Positions 34,745-43,328 of a stretch of DNA of 64,000 bases are shown here, in pieces. Position 1 is the stretch's first letter, and the number at the start of each line of letters is the position of its first letter. The stretch is from assembly GCA_900466945.1 (NCBI GenBank), contig UBNV01000007.1, forward strand, positions 106,696 through 170,695, given 5' to 3'. The notes under the pieces were generated by a model. The model searched no databases and was not told the origin of the DNA. It saw only the letters and a list, made by a program, of their open reading frames with translations. The position numbers were made by a program, and so were the translations under genes. This DNA is from Hyphomicrobiales bacterium. GTDB lineage: Bacteria; Pseudomonadota; Alphaproteobacteria; Rhizobiales; Rhizobiaceae.

Positions 34745-36379
34745 TCAGCCCATCCGGGCCCGCGACGCCAGATATTCGAACAGGCGCGCAACAGCCTCCG
34801 CACCCGGATCGCGATTGCCTTCAAGCTGCCGTGAATTGACATAGGCAGCCCGCCCCGCTCTGGCTCTCCCCATCCTTGCCGTGTCGTCAGCCCCTTGACG
34901 TGCAGCCTTCGCCGCAGCGTCAAAACCATCCGCAAGGCTGTCTAGAGCCGGTGCCAAGGCATCGATCATCGTCCGGTCGCCGACCCCCGCCCCCCCGATT
35001 TCCTGCATGCGCGAAAGTCCCGCCTTCAAGGCATCACGCATCGGCAGACCGCTCGATGCGCCGTCACCGGCTGCGGCAAAAAAGATCGCCAGCAGCACGC
35101 CCGAGGAACCGCCCATGGTCTGGCTGAGTTCCAGACCGATTGCCCGCAGCAACTGAGTGTGATCGGACAGCGGCAGGCGATCCGTCGCGCTGATCAGTGC
35201 GCGCGCGGCACCCGCCAGCGTCGAGCCCGTGTCCCCGTCGCCGGATTTTGCGTCGAGCGCATTCAAATCCTGCTCTGCCGCAATCATGACCTCGCAGCAT
35301 TCGGTCAGGAAATCACGAGTCGGCTTGTGATTCGATGCAAGCGGCATGACCGGTTTCAACCCATCGGGAAGTGCACCGACCGAAACCGGATGGATCTTCG
35401 CGAGCCCCGGCCAGGCGGATGGCCCGACGGGCATGGCAAGGCACGCGAGATCCTCCTCGTCGGCCGGATAAAGCGAGATCGAGAAACCACGCATGTCGAG
35501 CGAGGTCATCATGGCGGCAGGCCCGACGACGTGACCGACCTGGGACCCGATCTGCGACCGGATGAGCTCATGGGTCAGGACGGACATTTCGAGGACCGAA
35601 GTCCCCCCGAGATTGTTGATAAGCGCCACATGGCTGCGCTCACCCACGACCGCTTCGAGTTTCTGGGCAACTGCCGCCATGGCCGATTGCGCACCGGAAA
35701 AATCAACCTGCTCGACGCCGGCCTCTCCATGAATGCCGAGCCCCAGCTCCGCCATGCCCTTGGGAATGCGATCTTCTTTTGGCGAGCCTGGCACCGTGCA
35801 GGTGTCGAGCGACATGCCGATGCTCTTCGTACCGGCGATCACCCGCCTCGCGGCCTTCGCGATGGTGTCGAGATCCTTACCCTTCTCCGCAAGCGCACCT
35901 GCAATTTTGTGCACGAACAGCGTACCCGCGACGCCGCGTGCCTGCGGAAGATCTGGAAGGGCGATATCGTCGTCGACGATGACCATCTCGACATTCAGCC
36001 CGAAGGCGCGCGCGCGCTCTGCGGCAAGGCCGAAATTCAGGCGATCGCCCGTATAGTTCTTCACGATCAGCAGGCAGCCCGCCGGGCCGGTTACGGCCAG
36101 AATGCCGGCAAGAACCGCATCGACACTGGGCGAGGCGAATACATCCCCGCAGATCGCAGCCGTCAGCATGCCAGCCCCGACGAAACCTGCATGGGCGGGT
36201 TCATGACCCGAGCCGCCGCCAGACACGAGTGCAACCCGCGACTTGTCCCAGTCGGCGCGAACGACGACACGGATATGCGGATAGCCATCGAGACGGGCAA
36301 GCGGCACGCCTGCGGTTGCAAGCAGCCCCTCGAGGGCCTCGACGACGACGTCTTCCTTCTTGTTTATGAACTGTGCCAT
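34745..36379 (-). CDS. dhaKL: fused dihydroxyacetone kinase (DhaK-DhaL)
   Basis: A 544-residue ATP-dependent dihydroxyacetone kinase with DhaK (about 1-330) and DhaL (about 350-540) in one chain. DhaK has VSGGGSGHEPAHAG and GIHGEAG, where His217 is the expected covalent substrate-binding histidine. DhaL has LDAKSGDGDTGSTL, which supplies the Mg-ADP binding aspartates, and TMGGSSGVLLAIFF. It makes dihydroxyacetone phosphate in the cytoplasm. ATG at 36379 has TAAGGAGC upstream; the frame continues upstream as a GC-rich extension. It is the last gene of the ABC importer operon (10 bp after the ATPase), so the imported substrate is likely dihydroxyacetone or something converted to it. A second, linked kinase of PTS type is not seen. 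Confidence 0.93.
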   Translation of the reverse strand: MAQFINKKEDVVVEALEGLLATAGVPLARLDGYPHIRVVVRADWDKSRVALVSGGGSGHEPAHAGFVGAGMLTAAICGDVFASPSVDAVLAGILAVTGPAGCLLIVKNYTGDRLNFGLAAERARAFGLNVEMVIVDDDIALPDLPQARGVAGTLFVHKIAGALAEKGKDLDTIAKAARRVIAGTKSIGMSLDTCTVPGSPKEDRIPKGMAELGLGIHGEAGVEQVDFSGAQSAMAAVAQKLEAVVGERSHVALINNLGGTSVLEMSVLTHELIRSQIGSQVGHVVGPAAMMTSLDMRGFSISLYPADEEDLACLAMPVGPSAWPGLAKIHPVSVGALPDGLKPVMPLASNHKPTRDFLTECCEVMIAAEQDLNALDAKSGDGDTGSTLAGAARALISATDRLPLSDHTQLLRAIGLELSQTMGGSSGVLLAIFFAAAGDGASSGLPMRDALKAGLSRMQEIGGAGVGDRTMIDALAPALDSLADGFDAAAKAARQGADDTARMGRARAGRAAYVNSRQLEGNRDPGAEAVARLFEYLASRARMG

Positions 36380-36389
36380 GAGGAGCTCC

Positions 36390-37385
36390 TTATGCGCATC
36401 GCATGCCGTCGGCATCGAAATAGAGGGGATTAACAGGTTCTATTCTGACGATGTCCCCTTCACTGAGCGCCGTGTGTGGATCTGTGACGGTGACAATCGG
36501 ATGGCCGCGAAAAAGCAGGTGAAGCCGTGTCTGGTCGCCCAGTCGTTCGACCCGGTTGACGAAGCTCTCCTCGCCCGCCCCCTGCCGGATGTGCTCCGGG
36601 CGCAGCCCCATGCTCACAGCCGATCGGGGCGCTGCCGGAAAGAGGCTGGCGGGCAGTACATTGATCCGCGGCTGTCCCAGCCTCTGGGCGGCATGAAGGC
36701 TCACCGGCCGCTCATAGACATCACGCGGAGACCCGAACTGGACGAGCCGCCCTTCATGCAGGACGCCGACATGGGTTGCCATGGTCATCGCCTCGATCTG
36801 GTCATGGGTGACGTAGAGCAGGGTCGCGCCCGAATTGGCCTGGATGTTCTTCAACTCGATCCTGAGATCGGACCGGAGCTTCGCATCGAGCGAGCTCAGC
36901 GGTTCATCCATGAGGTAGATCTGCGGATTGCGCACCAGCGCCCGACCGATCGAGACGCGCTGCATCTCCCCACCGGAAAGGGCCGTGGCCTTGTTGTCCA
37001 GCTTGTGGGAAATCCGCAGCATGTCCGCGACCGCGTTCACCTTCGCAACGATCTCCGCCGGAGGTGTCTGCAGCAGCGGCGACTTCAGCGGAAAGGCAAG
37101 GTTCTCCCGGACCGTCAGATGGGGATAAAGCGAATACTGCTGGAACACCATGGCGACGTTGCGCTCCGCTGGCGTCATGCCGTCCACGAGCTTGCCACCG
37201 ATCCGAATCTCCCCTTGGTCGGCAGCTTCAAGACCCGCGATCAACCGCAGCGTCGTGGTCTTTCCGGCTCCCGTCGGCCCGAGCAGGACGACGAAGGAGC
37301 CGTCTGGGACGGTCATCGAGACGTCATCAACTGCCCGTTTCGTGCCAAAGGACTTGACTACGGAGTTCAGGATCACTTCAGCCAT
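36390..37385 (-). CDS. sugar/polyol ABC transporter ATPase 2
   Basis: A 331-residue ATP-binding subunit of a CUT1-type importer. It has Walker A GPTGAGKTT, Q-loop FQQYSLYP, signature LSGGEMQRVSIG, Walker B YLMDEPLSSLD and H-loop YVTHDQ, with a C-terminal TOBE/OB regulatory domain. ATG at 37385 overlaps the end of the preceding ATPase gene by 8 bp. Having two different ATPase genes side by side is characteristic of the rhizobial glycerol-type importers (GlpS/GlpT), which form a heterodimer. The two are similar in size but clearly different in sequence, so this is not a recent duplication. Confidence 0.93.
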   Translation of the reverse strand: MAEVILNSVVKSFGTKRAVDDVSMTVPDGSFVVLLGPTGAGKTTTLRLIAGLEAADQGEIRIGGKLVDGMTPAERNVAMVFQQYSLYPHLTVRENLAFPLKSPLLQTPPAEIVAKVNAVADMLRISHKLDNKATALSGGEMQRVSIGRALVRNPQIYLMDEPLSSLDAKLRSDLRIELKNIQANSGATLLYVTHDQIEAMTMATHVGVLHEGRLVQFGSPRDVYERPVSLHAAQRLGQPRINVLPASLFPAAPRSAVSMGLRPEHIRQGAGEESFVNRVERLGDQTRLHLLFRGHPIVTVTDPHTALSEGDIVRIEPVNPLYFDADGMRCA

Positions 37386-38475
37386 GACGGAGCACTCCCT
37401 CATTGCCCTCTGAAACCAGGGCCTGGCCACGTGCACCGGCGAAGATCGTCAGCGTGCGCGGATTGAATTCGAGACCGACCGTTTGCCCCTGGGAGATCTT
37501 TTCGGACGAGGAAATGCGCGCCTTGATGGTGCCGTTGGCGGTCGCGAGCGTCACGATTTGGGTCGTCCCCAGATATTCCGTCGCGATCACCTTGGCCCGG
37601 TAGCCTGACGCATCGCTGAAGCGAACATGCTCCGGCCGAACGCCGAGCGTAAGCTTGCCTTCCGCCCCCTGACGCTGCACGGGAACGGCAATCCGCTGAC
37701 CATCGAGCATGACGTGATCACCACCGATCCCGATCATGCCTTCGAATTCGAGGAAGTTCATCGAGGGGGACCCGATGAAGTCGGCGACGAAGCGGCTGGC
37801 CGGCCAGTCATAGATCTGCTGGGGCATTCCGAACTGTTCGACGACACCATGGTTCATCACCACGATCTTGTCGCCCATCTGCATCGCCTCCAGCTGGTCA
37901 TGGGTGACGTAGACGGTCGTAGCCCCGATTCGGTCGTGCAGAGCCCTGAGTTCCTCGGCCATGTGCTCGCGAAACTCGGCATCCAGCGCCCCGAGCGGCT
38001 CGTCCATGAAGAAGGCCTTTGGCCGACGCACGATGGCGCGCCCCAGCGCCACCCGCTGGCGGTCGCCGCCCGACAACCCGCCCACCGGCTTGTCGAGAAT
38101 ATCCTCGATCTTCAGGATCCTGGCGATTTCCTCGACCCGCGTTCTGACCTCGCCCTTGGAAACGCCCTGACTGATCAGCGGATAGGAAATGTTGCGCCGG
38201 ACATTCATGTGCGGATAGAGGGCAAACATCTGGAAGACGAATGCGATATCGCGCTGGCTGGCCGGCTTCATCCCGACTTCCTCGCCATCGATGAAGATCT
38301 CACCGCCGGTCGGAAGCTCGAGCCCTGCCATCATTCGGAGCGTCGTCGTCTTGCCGCAGCCGGATGGTCCAAGCAGCATGAAGAACTCTCCGTCCTCGAT
38401 GGTGAAACTCGAAGACTGCACGGCGGTGAAGGAACCGAACTCCTTGCGCAGGTTATGGATTCTGATCTGCGCCAT
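37378..38475 (-). CDS. sugar/polyol ABC transporter ATPase 1
   Basis: A 365-residue CUT1-family ATPase with Walker A GPSGCGKTT, Q-loop FQMFALYP, signature GLSGGDRQRVALGRA, Walker B FFMDEPLGALD and H-loop YVTHDQLEAMQMG, plus a C-terminal MalK-like OB domain. The signature loop reads LSGGDRQ in place of LSGGQQQ. It follows the 62-residue membrane protein by 3 bp and overlaps the next ATPase gene by 8 bp. It probably pairs with that ATPase under the two permeases. Confidence 0.93.
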   Translation of the reverse strand: MAQIRIHNLRKEFGSFTAVQSSSFTIEDGEFFMLLGPSGCGKTTTLRMMAGLELPTGGEIFIDGEEVGMKPASQRDIAFVFQMFALYPHMNVRRNISYPLISQGVSKGEVRTRVEEIARILKIEDILDKPVGGLSGGDRQRVALGRAIVRRPKAFFMDEPLGALDAEFREHMAEELRALHDRIGATTVYVTHDQLEAMQMGDKIVVMNHGVVEQFGMPQQIYDWPASRFVADFIGSPSMNFLEFEGMIGIGGDHVMLDGQRIAVPVQRQGAEGKLTLGVRPEHVRFSDASGYRAKVIATEYLGTTQIVTLATANGTIKARISSSEKISQGQTVGLEFNPRTLTIFAGARGQALVSEGNEGVLRHG

Positions 38476-38478
38476 TAT

Positions 38479-38667
38479 TTACTCCGGGAAGTGGCTAACG
38501 ATGACGAACATCACCGTGCCCAACAACGTCACGACGAAGGAATAGCTGTAGAGAACGAGTGCGAAGGGCTGCATCATCATGAAGACGCCGAGCCCGATCA
38601 GGAACGAGGCGACCAGTTCCCATTCGTTCCGCCGAAACCGGCAGAGTCTTTCGATAAAGCGGGTCAT
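38479..38667 (-). CDS. small ABC-operon membrane protein (GlpU-like position)
   Basis: A 62-residue protein with a basic arm (RFRRNEWE) and two hydrophobic helices (LVASFLIGLGVFMMMQPFAL and VVTLLGTVMFVIVS). It overlaps the upstream permease stop by 4 bp (ATGA) and ends 3 bp before the ATPase, so it is certainly co-translated. A small membrane protein also stands in the R. leguminosarum glycerol operon (GlpU); this one holds an equivalent position but I cannot confirm homology. Its role in transport is unknown. Confidence 0.8.
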   Translation of the reverse strand: MTRFIERLCRFRRNEWELVASFLIGLGVFMMMQPFALVLYSYSFVVTLLGTVMFVIVSHFPE

Positions 38668-39605
38668 TTGCGAACAGCCCCGAAGGTGATGCCGCGAAGC
38701 AGATGCTTGCGCAGGACGATCGTGAAGACGACAACCGGCACCAAAAAGAGCGTGGCGCCAGCGGCGACGGCCGGCCAGTCTTGACCACTCACGCCGATAA
38801 TGGTCGGAATGAACGGCGGTGCAGTCTGCGCCGTGCCCGATGTCAGCAGGACGGCAAAGGCATATTCGTTCCAGGCAAAGATCAGGCAGAAGATCGCCGT
38901 GGACGCGATGCCGGTGACGGCCTGGGGCAGGACAACCTTGTAGAAGGCCTGGAAGCGCGTGTAGCCATCGATCAGGGCCGCCTCCTCGTATTCGATGGGT
39001 ATCTCGTCAATGAACCCCTTGAGCAGCCAGACCGAGAGCGAAAGATTGACCGCGGTGTAAAGCAGGATCAGGCCTGCATGGGTGTCGCTCAGGCCCAGCG
39101 ACCGAAACATCAGGAAGATCGGGATGGCCACCGCGATCGGCGGCATCATCCGGGTCGACAGGATGAAGAACAGGAGATCGTCCTTCAGTGGCACCTTGAA
39201 GCGGGAGAAGGCGTAAGCCGCAGCCGTCCCAAGCACGATGCACAGGAATGTCGAGCCGAAGCCGATGACGACGGAATTGTAGAAGCGTTCCCCGAAGCGC
39301 GATGGTCCCGCAATCACGAGGCCGTCCTTGCGGACGAGACGTTCGTACCAAGTGGTCGGTTCTCCCAGAGCCTGGAGATCTGCCTCCGAGACGCGGGTCC
39401 GGGTGGTGAACAGGTTCACATATCCTTCGAGAGTGGGCTGAAAGAGCAGTTTCGGCGGATAGGCGATCGAGTCGGACGGGCTTTTGAACCCAGTCGCGAT
39501 GATCCAGACCAGCGGCATCAAAGTGACGATGGCATAGAAGACCACGAGTGTGCCGGCCAGCCACTTCTGACGCTTGGAGGGTTCGGTGACGGAATAGCTG
39601 CTCAT
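38664..39605 (-). CDS. sugar/polyol ABC permease 2 (MalG-like)
   Basis: A 313-residue inner-membrane permease with six membrane segments and the EAA loop EEAALIDGYTRFQAFYKVVL, which contacts the ATPase. The MalG-like C-terminus follows. ATG at 39605 overlaps the first permease's stop by 4 bp. A long periplasmic loop (about residues 50-115) follows the first helix. It forms the translocation pore with permease 1. Confidence 0.92.
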   Translation of the reverse strand: MSSYSVTEPSKRQKWLAGTLVVFYAIVTLMPLVWIIATGFKSPSDSIAYPPKLLFQPTLEGYVNLFTTRTRVSEADLQALGEPTTWYERLVRKDGLVIAGPSRFGERFYNSVVIGFGSTFLCIVLGTAAAYAFSRFKVPLKDDLLFFILSTRMMPPIAVAIPIFLMFRSLGLSDTHAGLILLYTAVNLSLSVWLLKGFIDEIPIEYEEAALIDGYTRFQAFYKVVLPQAVTGIASTAIFCLIFAWNEYAFAVLLTSGTAQTAPPFIPTIIGVSGQDWPAVAAGATLFLVPVVVFTIVLRKHLLRGITFGAVRK

Positions 39606-40549
39606 CGCTCTTTCACCTTGTTCAGCGCCTTGACGTAGATCGATGCCAGACCGAAGACCGTGACGAAGAGGATGACCGCGTAAGCGGAGGCATAGCCGGT
39701 CCGCCACTTCTCGAAAGCCTCACGTTTGAGGTTGATCGAGGTAAGTTCCGTGATCGAGCCCGGACCGCCGCCCGTCAGCTGGACCACGAGGTCGAACATC
39801 TTGAAGTTCTCGATGCCGCGAAACAGGATGGCGAGCATTAGAAAGGGCAAAACCAGCGGTAAGGTGATCGTCCAGAACTGCCGCCACTTGCTGGCGCGGT
39901 CGCATTCGGCAGCCTCGTAGATGCTGTCCGGGATGGAGCGCAGCCCCGCCAGGCAGATCAGCATGACGAAGGGCGTCCACATCCAGGTATCGACGATGAC
40001 GATCGCCCAAGGGGCCAGCGAAACATCGCCGATCATCGAGAAGCTCGACGGATCCACGCCCGTGACGAAGGCGACGGCGTAATTGAAGAGGCCGATCTGT
40101 GGCTGGTAGAGGAAGGTCCAGAAATTGCCAACGACGGCAGGGCTCAGCATCATCGGCAGAACGATGATCGTCGTCCACAGATCGTGCCCCTTGAACTTCT
40201 TGTTGATCAGATAAGCGAGCGTGAAACCGATCATCACCTGGAGCGCGATTGTCCAGAACAGAAAATGCGCAGTCGCCTGCATAGTCAGCCAGATGTCACC
40301 GTCTGTCAGGATACGCTCGTAATTTCTCAAGCCGACGAATTCCGGTGCCTCGTTCGGTCGGTTGACACGGAAATTCGTGAAGCTAAGGCGAACCGTCCAG
40401 ATGAGCGGAAAGATGTTGACGGCGAGCAGAAGGAGGATTGTCGGCGTCACGAAGATCCAGGCGATCGCCCGATCTGACAGGCCCGTTGCACGCCTGGAGA
40501 CGCGATCTGGTGTAGCACGCGCAATCCGGTCGATGGCGCTCTCTGACAT
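39602..40549 (-). CDS. sugar/polyol ABC permease 1 (MalF-like)
   Basis: A 315-residue permease with six membrane segments. The EAA loop reads YEAAECDRASKWRQFWTITL, slightly degenerate (E-A-A-E-C-D in place of E-A-A-x-I-D-G-A). ATG at 40549 has GAGGCC upstream; the frame continues upstream into non-coding sequence. It follows the binding-protein gene after 123 bp that contain a strong stem-loop. Confidence 0.92.
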   Translation of the reverse strand: MSESAIDRIARATPDRVSRRATGLSDRAIAWIFVTPTILLLLAVNIFPLIWTVRLSFTNFRVNRPNEAPEFVGLRNYERILTDGDIWLTMQATAHFLFWTIALQVMIGFTLAYLINKKFKGHDLWTTIIVLPMMLSPAVVGNFWTFLYQPQIGLFNYAVAFVTGVDPSSFSMIGDVSLAPWAIVIVDTWMWTPFVMLICLAGLRSIPDSIYEAAECDRASKWRQFWTITLPLVLPFLMLAILFRGIENFKMFDLVVQLTGGGPGSITELTSINLKREAFEKWRTGYASAYAVILFVTVFGLASIYVKALNKVKER

Positions 40550-40608
40550 GGGATGGCCTCCCCGGTATGAAACTTGGCGAACGGACGGCGCTTGAAGCCC
40601 CCGAAGGT

Positions 40609-40632
40609 CCGGACCGCCATCGGGCGGTCCGG
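40609..40632 (-). promoter_or_regulatory. intercistronic stem-loop after binding-protein gene
   Basis: CCGGACCGCC (40609-40618) and GGCGGTCCGG (40623-40632) form a perfect 10-bp stem with a 4-base loop, 41 bases after the binding-protein stop and before the first permease. There is no T-run. Such stems usually stabilise the upstream message, giving excess binding protein. Confidence 0.65.
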
Positions 40633-40672
40633 CTGGAGCTCTCATTGGAGAACTCAGTCCCGCACCTGCGGC

Positions 40673-42007
40673 TCAGAGTTTGCCTTCGTCCTCGAAGACC
40701 TCGGTCCAGTCCTTGACCAGCCCGTCAAGCGCTTCCTTGGACGTGCCCTGGCCCGCCACGACATAGTCGTGGAAGCGCTTCTGGGATGCCTGGAGGAGGG
40801 AGGCGTAGGACGGCTCCGCCCAGAAGTCCTTCACGATCGCCATGGAGTCGAGGAAGGTCTGGGCATAGGGCTGGCTGGATGCGAAGCCCGGATCCTCGAC
40901 GACGGAACGCAGGGCTGAATAACCACCCAGCGACCACCACTTGTTCTGGATTTCCGGTTGGGCGAACCACTTGATGTATTCAAGCGCCGCATCCTGCTTC
41001 GACGACGCCGCGACCACCGAGATACCCTGCCCTCCGAGCTGCGCGAACTGCTTGCCATCCGGACCGGCCGGATTGGGGAAGTAACCCGACTTGTCGCCAC
41101 CGACATTGGCGTCGGCATGAATGCCCGGCCAGATGAAGGCGAAGTTCATCTGCAGCGCGACCTGACCGGACTTATAGGCATCGATGTTCTCGGACATGTA
41201 GGTGTCCGAAGAGCCAGGCGGCGTGCAGCAGTCGTAGAGGGCCTTGTAGAATTCGAGCCCCGCGACGGCAGATGCAGAATTGACGAAGCCTTCCATGTCG
41301 TAGGGCTTGGCCGGGTTCTGATATTCGAAGCCGAAAGAATAGAGGACGTCCATGGCCCCCATCGTGATGCCTTCCGAGCCGCGCTCTGTGTAGATGGCAG
41401 CGCCGTAGACCGTCTTGCCGTCGATATCACGCCCCTGGAAGAATTCGGCGATATCCTTGAGCTCGGCGAAGGTCTTCGGCACGGCGAGATCGCGCCCATA
41501 CTTCGTCTTGAACTCCTCCTGAAGCTCGGGGCGCGAGAACCAATCCTTGCGATAGGTCCAGCCGACCACGTCGCCGAATGCCGGCAGCGCCCAGTAGTTC
41601 GGCGTACCCTTCGGCCATTCGGCATAGCCGACCACGGTCGCCGGGATGAAGTTGTCCATCTTGATCCCTTCTTTGTCGAAGAAATCGTTGAGCTTCACAT
41701 ACTGGCCGTTTTCGGCGGCACCACCGATCCACTGGCTGTCGCCGATCAGGAGGTCGCAGAGCTTGCCTCCCGAATTGAGCTCGTTGAGCATGCGGTCGGC
41801 AAAATTCGGCCAAGGCACGAATTCGAATTTCATCTTGTGACCGGACTTCGCCTCGAAGTCCTTGCTGAGCTCGACAAGTGCGTTTGCGGGATCCCAGGCG
41901 GCCCAGCAAAGGGTCAGATCCTCAGCCTTGGCCGCGTTTGAGCCGGACAGACCAGCCAACAGCAAGGTCGCGACCGCGACGGATGATTTCAGGAATGCAG
42001 GCTTCAT
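40673..42007 (-). CDS. sugar/polyol ABC substrate-binding protein
   Basis: A 444-residue periplasmic binding protein of the CUT1 (SBP_bac_1) family. Residues 1-28 are a signal peptide (MKPAFLKSSVAVATLLLAG, cleavage after AKA). The mature part begins DLTLCWAAWDPANALVELS, and LICDLLIGDSQWIGG-like text (actual KLCDLLIGDSQW) and NYWALPAFGDVVGWTYRKD are typical. It is shorter than the rhizobial glycerol-binding protein GlpV (roughly 570), so glycerol itself is not assured. ATG at 42007 has GGAGGAG seven bases upstream. As first gene of the importer-kinase operon it is expected to be the most abundant product and to be controlled by the operators at 42186-42232. Confidence 0.93.
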   Translation of the reverse strand: MKPAFLKSSVAVATLLLAGLSGSNAAKAEDLTLCWAAWDPANALVELSKDFEAKSGHKMKFEFVPWPNFADRMLNELNSGGKLCDLLIGDSQWIGGAAENGQYVKLNDFFDKEGIKMDNFIPATVVGYAEWPKGTPNYWALPAFGDVVGWTYRKDWFSRPELQEEFKTKYGRDLAVPKTFAELKDIAEFFQGRDIDGKTVYGAAIYTERGSEGITMGAMDVLYSFGFEYQNPAKPYDMEGFVNSASAVAGLEFYKALYDCCTPPGSSDTYMSENIDAYKSGQVALQMNFAFIWPGIHADANVGGDKSGYFPNPAGPDGKQFAQLGGQGISVVAASSKQDAALEYIKWFAQPEIQNKWWSLGGYSALRSVVEDPGFASSQPYAQTFLDSMAIVKDFWAEPSYASLLQASQKRFHDYVVAGQGTSKEALDGLVKDWTEVFEDEGKL

Positions 42008-42185
42008 GACGTTCTCCTCCCATAGCGAAACAGCGACCTCCATCGCGTTTCGTCCAACGCCCCCAAAGGGCCCAACACAAGATGCGCAGTCCTCCGGTCG
42101 GTCCGCTTTCCTCCTCCGGCGCCGACAGCGAGCGATGGCCGCGGCAGGATCTGCCACCCTCCATTCAACTCTGTAGAGGGTATAA

Positions 42186-42203
42186 TTGAGGTGCGCACCT
42201 CAA
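42186..42203. promoter_or_regulatory. palindromic operator O1
   Basis: TTGAGGTGCGCACCTCAA is a perfect 18-bp palindrome with a central CpG-type symmetry, as LacI-family sites have. It lies in the divergent region 103 bp from the LacI-type start and 179 bp from the binding-protein start. Its centre is 30 bp from that of O2. Confidence 0.85.
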
Positions 42204-42216
42204 AGCAAGTTAATTT

Positions 42217-42232
42217 TGAGGTGCGCACCTCA
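42217..42232. promoter_or_regulatory. palindromic operator O2
   Basis: TGAGGTGCGCACCTCA repeats the 16-bp core of O1 exactly. The 30-bp centre spacing puts both sites on one face of the helix, suiting cooperative binding by the LacI-type protein encoded from 42306. Confidence 0.85.
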
Positions 42233-42305
42233 TTTTCTTGCTTTTGGTTTGAATTTGTTGGAGAACTCTTCGCAGGCGGCTGCCTTGCCGCATGCGGATA
42301 ACGAC

Positions 42306-43328
42306 ATGAGACCAACAGCCAGAGATCTTGCGGAAGCGGCAGGCGTGAGCCTTGCGACGGTCGACCGCGTCCTCAACGACAGGCCGAATGTTAGTGAAAA
42401 AGCCGCACGCAAGGTCAATGAGGCCATCGAGAGACTAGGCTTCATCCGCAATCCGGCCGCGGTCAATCTGGCCCGAAACCGGATCTACCGCTTCTGTTTC
42501 GTGCTCCCCCAGGCGGGCGACCAATATCTCACGCAGCTGCTGTCCCAGGTGGACCAGGCGAGAGAGGCCATGCGCGCCGACCTGACGGACATCGACGTGA
42601 TCCAGGTACCCGCCTCCGATCCTCACGGGATAGCGAGGAACCTCTCGAGGCTGACAAGCAGCGAGATCGACGGGGTCGCCATCATGGCACCGGAATCGCC
42701 TCAGGTCCGCGACGCGATGGCCCGCCTGATCGAGCGCAACATCAAGGTTGTCCAGTTCCTGTCTGGCCAGGAACGCCTGCCCGAAGCGGACTTCGTCGGC
42801 ATCAACAATTTTGCCGCAGGCGCCACCGCCGGCAAGATCATCGGGCGCTTCCTGGGGGGCAGGAAGGGCAAGATCATGGTCGTAGCGGACACCATGATGG
42901 CGCAGGACAGCATCGAGCGGCGACTTGGCTTCGACAGCATCATCAACCAGCAGTTCCCTGATCTCGTTCCCCTGCCCTCGCTGGAAACCTATGGCGACGA
43001 AAAGCGTGCCAAGCAGATCATCCGCCGGCTTCTGGCCAACCATCCGGACCTCAGGGCTGTTTATGTCCTGAGCTCCGAAGCGCGTGCCCCCCTGATCGCT
43101 ATCGAGGACGTGGAGGACCCCCGTGCCCTGACGATCGTTGTCCACGAAAGAACGCCGTTTAGCGAAGAAGCGCTGAAGGATGATAGAATAGATGCCATCA
43201 TCGCACAGGACCCGAGCCACGCTGTCAGAAGCGCGATCCGCATCATGCGGGCGAGGCTAGAGCAACGCGAATTGATCGCATCCCAGGAAAAGATCCGCAT
43301 CGAGGTTCTGCTGAAGGAGAACCTTTGA
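42306..43328 (+). CDS. LacI-family regulator of the ABC-dhaKL operon
   Basis: A 340-residue repressor. The N-terminal helix-turn-helix is TARDLAEAAGVSLATVDRVL, followed by the hinge RNPAAVNLARN and a type I periplasmic-binding-like sensor domain (about 60-335; VVQFLSGQERLPEADFVGIN, GKIMVVADTMMAQDSIERR). ATG at 42306 is preferred over an earlier in-frame ATG because it starts directly at the DNA-binding domain. It is divergent from the importer genes across two palindromic operators, so it most likely represses them, and itself, until a sugar ligand binds. Confidence 0.93.
   Translation: MRPTARDLAEAAGVSLATVDRVLNDRPNVSEKAARKVNEAIERLGFIRNPAAVNLARNRIYRFCFVLPQAGDQYLTQLLSQVDQAREAMRADLTDIDVIQVPASDPHGIARNLSRLTSSEIDGVAIMAPESPQVRDAMARLIERNIKVVQFLSGQERLPEADFVGINNFAAGATAGKIIGRFLGGRKGKIMVVADTMMAQDSIERRLGFDSIINQQFPDLVPLPSLETYGDEKRAKQIIRRLLANHPDLRAVYVLSSEARAPLIAIEDVEDPRALTIVVHERTPFSEEALKDDRIDAIIAQDPSHAVRSAIRIMRARLEQRELIASQEKIRIEVLLKENL

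Noticed and set aside
37627..38784. 385-codon open frame on the plus strand
   Set aside because: Antisense to ABC ATPase 1 and the small membrane protein gene, which both have strong family motifs or overlap-coupled starts.
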